Shown here in pieces: positions 5,815 to 8,120 of a DNA stretch of 8,120 bases. The notes below the pieces were generated by a model. The model saw nothing but the letters and a program-made list of their open reading frames with translations. It was not told the origin of the DNA and ran no database searches. Source of the DNA: Bacteroidota bacterium (lineage in GTDB: Bacteria > Spirochaetota > Spirochaetia > JABMQR01); NCBI GenBank assembly GCA_013202335.1, contig JABMQR010000135.1, positions 1-8,120 on the forward strand, read 5' to 3'. Numbering within the stretch: position 1 is the stretch's first letter; the number at the start of each line of letters is the position of its first letter. The translations under genes and the position numbers were made by a program.

Positions 5815-6732
5815 TCAGCAAAGTTCTGAATACGCTTTGGCAATTTTCGCTGCGGTGCGTACATTGCTGTAGACCAGCTGTTTGTTGGAGAAAAGACTCT
5901 TATCTTCAGTCTGCTCGTGCAGTCGGGCCAGAATAAAGGGTGTTATATATTTCCCGCGAATATTCTGTTTTGCTGCTTCTGTTACCGCCTCTTCAATTAC
6001 TCCGTTAATATAAGCCTCTTCCATCTCATACTCAACAGGAATCGGGTTGGCAATAACCATGCCTCCCTGGAGTCCCAGATCCCATTTTACCTTCAGCGCC
6101 TTTGCAACTGCAGCAGGTGTGTCGAGCCGGTAGTCGACAGGAAATCCGCTTTTTCGTGTGTAGAAAGCAGGGAAATCATTGGTTCCATATCCGATAACAG
6201 GAACTCCGTGTGTCTCAAGGTATTCAAGGGTCAAACCGATGTCGAGGATCGACTTTGCTCCTGCACACACAACGGCGACGTTGGTGTTGGCAAGTTCCTG
6301 AAGGTCCGCGGAGATATCAAAGGTCTCCTGGGCATTACGGTGTGCACCGCCAATTCCGCCGGTAGCAAAGACTCTGACTCCGGCAAGAGCGGCACAGAGC
6401 ATGGTCGTGGCAACTGTTGTGGCACCATCCAGACCCTGTGATATCAGAAGGGCCATATCCCGCCGGCTTGCTTTGGGTATATCGTTGTTTTTTCCCATAT
6501 AATCCAGTTCTGCATCAGTAAGACCGACTTTGATCTTTCCTTTAATTACCGCTATGGTTGCGGGAACTCCGCCTTCCTGCCGAATGATTCTTTCAGAGTT
6601 TTTTGCACTCTCAATGTTTTCAGGATAGGGCATACCGTGGGTGATTATAGTGGATTCAAGAGCCACAACCGGTTTGTTCTCTTTAAGTGCTGTTGCGACT
6701 TCTTCAGCTATATCAAGATATGTTTCCATCAT
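5815..6732 (-). CDS. psuG: Pseudouridine-5'-phosphate glycosidase
   Basis: This enzyme breaks the C-C glycosidic bond of pseudouridine 5'-phosphate to give uracil and ribose 5-phosphate, the second step of pseudouridine catabolism. The 305 residues match the family length of about 300-312. Signature stretches are PVVALESTIITHGMPYP (21-37, Glu26 the probable acid/base), IPKASRRD (85-92, Lys87), FATGGIGGAHR (122-132), TFDISADL (137-144, metal-binding Asp), VCAGAKSILDIG (155-166, with Lys160 the likely Schiff-base lysine) and the C-terminal SLFSNKQLVYSN (279-290). Residue roles are transferred from memory of E. coli YeiN/PsuG. AAGGAG 9 nt before the first ATG supports this start. It overlaps the psuK 3' end by 20 nt, showing tight operon organisation. 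All expected catalytic positions are present, so it should be active. Confidence 0.96.
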   Translation of the reverse strand: MMETYLDIAEEVATALKENKPVVALESTIITHGMPYPENIESAKNSERIIRQEGGVPATIAVIKGKIKVGLTDAELDYMGKNNDIPKASRRDMALLISQGLDGATTVATTMLCAALAGVRVFATGGIGGAHRNAQETFDISADLQELANTNVAVVCAGAKSILDIGLTLEYLETHGVPVIGYGTNDFPAFYTRKSGFPVDYRLDTPAAVAKALKVKWDLGLQGGMVIANPIPVEYEMEEAYINGVIEEAVTEAAKQNIRGKYITPFILARLHEQTEDKSLFSNKQLVYSNVRTAAKIAKAYSELC

Positions 6733-7840
6733 TATATGTATCTCCTTGGTTTTTCAGGGTCTGTTCAATTAAGGCCCTGCTTATATCCGGGTTTACGGTC
6801 GATTCACCGGACAGGGCAAGCCCTGCGGCAGCGGCAGAAAAGCGAACAGTTTCCTCAATAGTATACTGATTTAATGAAGCAAAGACGACCCCTGCCATAA
6901 ATGCGTCTCCGGCACCGGTAGCATTAACTACCCTGATTGATGGGGGTGTGTAGAAACCGTGATTGTCTGCACTGCAGTAAAAAACGCCCTCAGCCCCCAG
7001 GGTTATATAAATACGCTGAGTTCCTTTTTCCAGAAAATAATCTCCGGCTTTTCGCAGCGATGTGTGGCTAGTGACTTCCATTCCGGATAACGCTTCAGCT
7101 TCCAGTTTATTCATTTTTAAGGTGTGTATTTTACCGACCATGGGGATCAGTTTTCTCCCTTTTGTGACAGAGACAGGGTCTATGCAGGTTATTGTTTTAC
7201 GAGAGGTATCCAGCAAATATTCAAGAGATTCGGTAGAGAGGCAGGTATCAGCAACGATAACTGATGCTGAGTCAAACAGGTTCTTTTTTTTTCTTAAATA
7301 CTCTTTTGTAAGATGGTCAGATATCGACATGTCTGAAAGAGCCAGAGCCATATCACCATCATTATCCATAAGCGCTAAATATATTGAAGATGTTGTATTC
7401 TGCAGGATGAGAGAATGCCGGGTGCTGATTCCCTCTGATGCACAATTTTCAAGGATATATTTTCCTGCAATACCGTTTCCCACAGCGGTGATCAGTTCAG
7501 TTTTGACGCCGAGTCGGGAGAGGTTTTCTGCAATATTCCGGCTTACTCCGCCGGGACACAGCCGTACACGACCGGGGTTTGAATCGCACGGGATTAGCGG
7601 GTCTTTTGTGAATCCCAGGATATCGAGATTGGCCGCACCGGCAAGTACGACATAGGGTTCCTTCGTGGTAATATAGCCTTTGCCCTTAATGCGGCCTTTT
7701 TTTGTGAGACGGGAAATATGGACGGCAGCTGAAGATCGGGTAATGCCAAGGCGTTCAGCAAGCTCTTTCTGGCTAATTAATGGATTACTTAAGATGATTT
7801 CAAGGATTTCCTGCTCCCGGAGTGTTAATGGTTTTATCAT
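6713..7840 (-). CDS. psuK: Pseudouridine kinase with N-terminal HTH domain (PfkB family)
   Basis: This enzyme phosphorylates pseudouridine to pseudouridine 5'-phosphate, the substrate of the adjoining psuG. Of 375 residues, 7-57 form a winged helix-turn-helix (LREQEILEIILSNPLISQKELAERLGITRSSAAVHISRL). This domain occurs in many PsuK-type kinases and suggests a bifunctional regulator. PfkB features follow: AGAANLDI (67-74), GGVSRNIAENLSRLG (97-111), IDPVSVTKG (220-228), NKLEA (244-248), ITLGAEGVF, and NATGAGDAF (306-314) with catalytic Asp312. The ATG at 7840 is chosen because family N-termini begin just before the HTH. The frame continues to ATG 7915 and TTG 7918 with unlike sequence. No Shine-Dalgarno precedes any of these starts, but a -10 hexamer lies 6 nt before 7840, suggesting a leaderless mRNA. 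PsuK activity is assigned mainly from the psuG neighbour. Confidence 0.88.
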   Translation of the reverse strand: MIKPLTLREQEILEIILSNPLISQKELAERLGITRSSAAVHISRLTKKGRIKGKGYITTKEPYVVLAGAANLDILGFTKDPLIPCDSNPGRVRLCPGGVSRNIAENLSRLGVKTELITAVGNGIAGKYILENCASEGISTRHSLILQNTTSSIYLALMDNDGDMALALSDMSISDHLTKEYLRKKKNLFDSASVIVADTCLSTESLEYLLDTSRKTITCIDPVSVTKGRKLIPMVGKIHTLKMNKLEAEALSGMEVTSHTSLRKAGDYFLEKGTQRIYITLGAEGVFYCSADNHGFYTPPSIRVVNATGAGDAFMAGVVFASLNQYTIEETVRFSAAAAGLALSGESTVNPDISRALIEQTLKNQGDTYNDGNIS

Positions 7841-7846
7841 GTGTTT

Positions 7847-7876
7847 AGTATACATGTGTAAGCATAAGTTTAGCAA
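7847..7876 (-). promoter_or_regulatory. psuK operon promoter, apparently leaderless
   Basis: Minus-strand TTGCTA (7871-7876) and TATACT (7847-7852) are 18 nt apart, and the -10 ends 6 nt before the psuK ATG. The match is good (4/6 and 5/6 to consensus). Initiation would fall at or next to the A of ATG, so there is no room for a ribosome binding site. Confidence 0.55.
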
Positions 7877-7903
7877 GTAAGCAGAAGCGTATTTGTGATA
7901 AGC
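7857..7903 (-). repeat. Three spaced TGCTTA repeats upstream of and within the psuK promoter
   Basis: On the minus strand TGCTTA(C/T) occurs three times, at roughly 7898-7904, 7877-7883 and 7858-7864. Spacings are 21 and 19 nt, close to two DNA turns each. The promoter-proximal copy is inside the -35/-10 spacer and the middle copy abuts the -35. They are candidate binding sites for the HTH of PsuK or another regulator. The motif is short, so chance cannot be excluded. Confidence 0.35.
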
Positions 7904-7963
7904 AAATATCTCCATCAATTAAAAACTCGATTTTTTTACTATTCTGTACTATGATGAACAGTA

Positions 7964-8002
7964 ACCGGTTTGATTTTTACTTAATCAATTAGCCGGTATA
8001 TT
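7964..8002 (+). promoter_or_regulatory. Inverted repeat and candidate promoter for the gene at 8049
   Basis: ACCGG (7964-7968) and TTGATT (7970-7975) are mirrored by AATCAA (7983-7988) and CCGGT (7993-7997), giving an 11-pair interrupted inverted repeat of 34 bp. It covers a weak -35 (TTTACT, 7976-7981) and abuts a good -10 (TATATT, 7997-8002; spacing 15). It may be an operator in the divergent psuK/8049 spacer, or a cruciform-prone element. The rest of the spacer 7877-8048 shows nothing else I can name. Confidence 0.4.
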
Positions 8003-8048
8003 ACCCTGTTACCGATGTGCGGTAGCTATGGGCTTGAAAGGAGTCGAT

Positions 8049-8120
8049 ATGAGAAAAGTTGGTTTAGTGTTACTTATTCTGCTGCTTCCTGCATTCGCAT
8101 TACTTGCTGCAGATGACATC
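8049..8120 (+). CDS. N-terminus of an exported protein (cut by window end)
   Basis: Only 24 codons are visible. They encode a positively charged start (MRK), a hydrophobic core (VGLVLLILLLPAFALL) and an Ala-Ala-Asp cleavage-like site, a typical Sec signal peptide. No cysteine is seen at the lipobox position, so it is not an obvious lipoprotein. AAAGGAG ends 5 nt before the ATG, a strong ribosome binding site. It is transcribed away from psuK. A periplasmic binding protein for nucleoside uptake is possible from context, but nothing in the visible residues identifies it. Confidence 0.75.
   Translation, partial: MRKVGLVLLILLLPAFALLAADDI

Noticed and set aside
5811..5864. URO-D-like start at 5864
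   Set aside because: It would overlap psuG by 50 nt with no Shine-Dalgarno, and the family-like N-terminus begins at the ATG at 5810.
5917..6441. 174-codon plus-strand open frame
   Set aside because: It lies wholly antisense to psuG, has a cysteine-rich, unprotein-like composition and no ribosome binding site. It is a shadow of a strongly conserved gene.
7062..7655. 197-codon plus-strand open frame
   Set aside because: Antisense to the PfkB domain of psuK, with no recognisable domain or start signal.
7841..7918. Longer PsuK start at 7915/7918
   Set aside because: No ribosome binding site, the extension is unlike family N-termini, and it would cover the best promoter candidate.

Overview
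The window holds eight protein-coding genes (seven complete, one cut by the right edge), a 50-bp tandem-repeat array at the left edge, and several well-defined promoter and operator candidates. The organism is a Gram-negative-type bacterium of moderate GC, judged from the exported proteins and a DsbD/CcdA-type periplasmic thiol relay. A spirochaete or similar anaerobe would fit, but this is a low-confidence guess from general gene style and no marker gene is present.

Left region (1-1001): four head-to-tail copies of a hairpin-forming unit of about 50 bp, then a minus-strand type II toxin-antitoxin pair (BrnT-like toxin, ribbon-helix-helix antitoxin), a possible decayed reading frame, and a fifth, diverged repeat copy. 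The fourth repeat appears split: its left part is at 150-183 and its matching right end at 926-945, with the toxin-antitoxin segment between them.

Middle region (1002-4636): a two-gene minus-strand operon encodes a MarR regulator and a MATE multidrug exporter. The MarR gene has a perfect inverted repeat in its promoter, which suggests drug-responsive autoregulation. Divergent from it is a 541-residue exported protein that joins an Ig-like DUF1573-type domain, an extra CxxC segment, a thioredoxin-like domain with CRDC, and a CcdA/DsbD-like membrane domain. Its only eight cysteines form four pairs, which reads as a single-chain electron conduit with a domain order different from classical DsbD.

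Right region (4659-8120): a tightly packed minus-strand operon carries psuK (pseudouridine kinase with an N-terminal HTH), psuG (pseudouridine-5'-phosphate glycosidase) and a URO-D superfamily protein. The first two convert pseudouridine to uracil plus ribose 5-phosphate. The URO-D-like protein lacks the usual HxC...C zinc signature of methyltransferase members and is an unexpected third partner. A divergent gene for an exported protein begins at 8049 and runs off the window.

Three transcription units (toxin, Trx-CcdA fusion, psuK) share one layout: a -10 hexamer 6-8 nt before the ATG and no Shine-Dalgarno. Most downstream genes have clear Shine-Dalgarno sequences. This suggests leaderless translation of several first genes.
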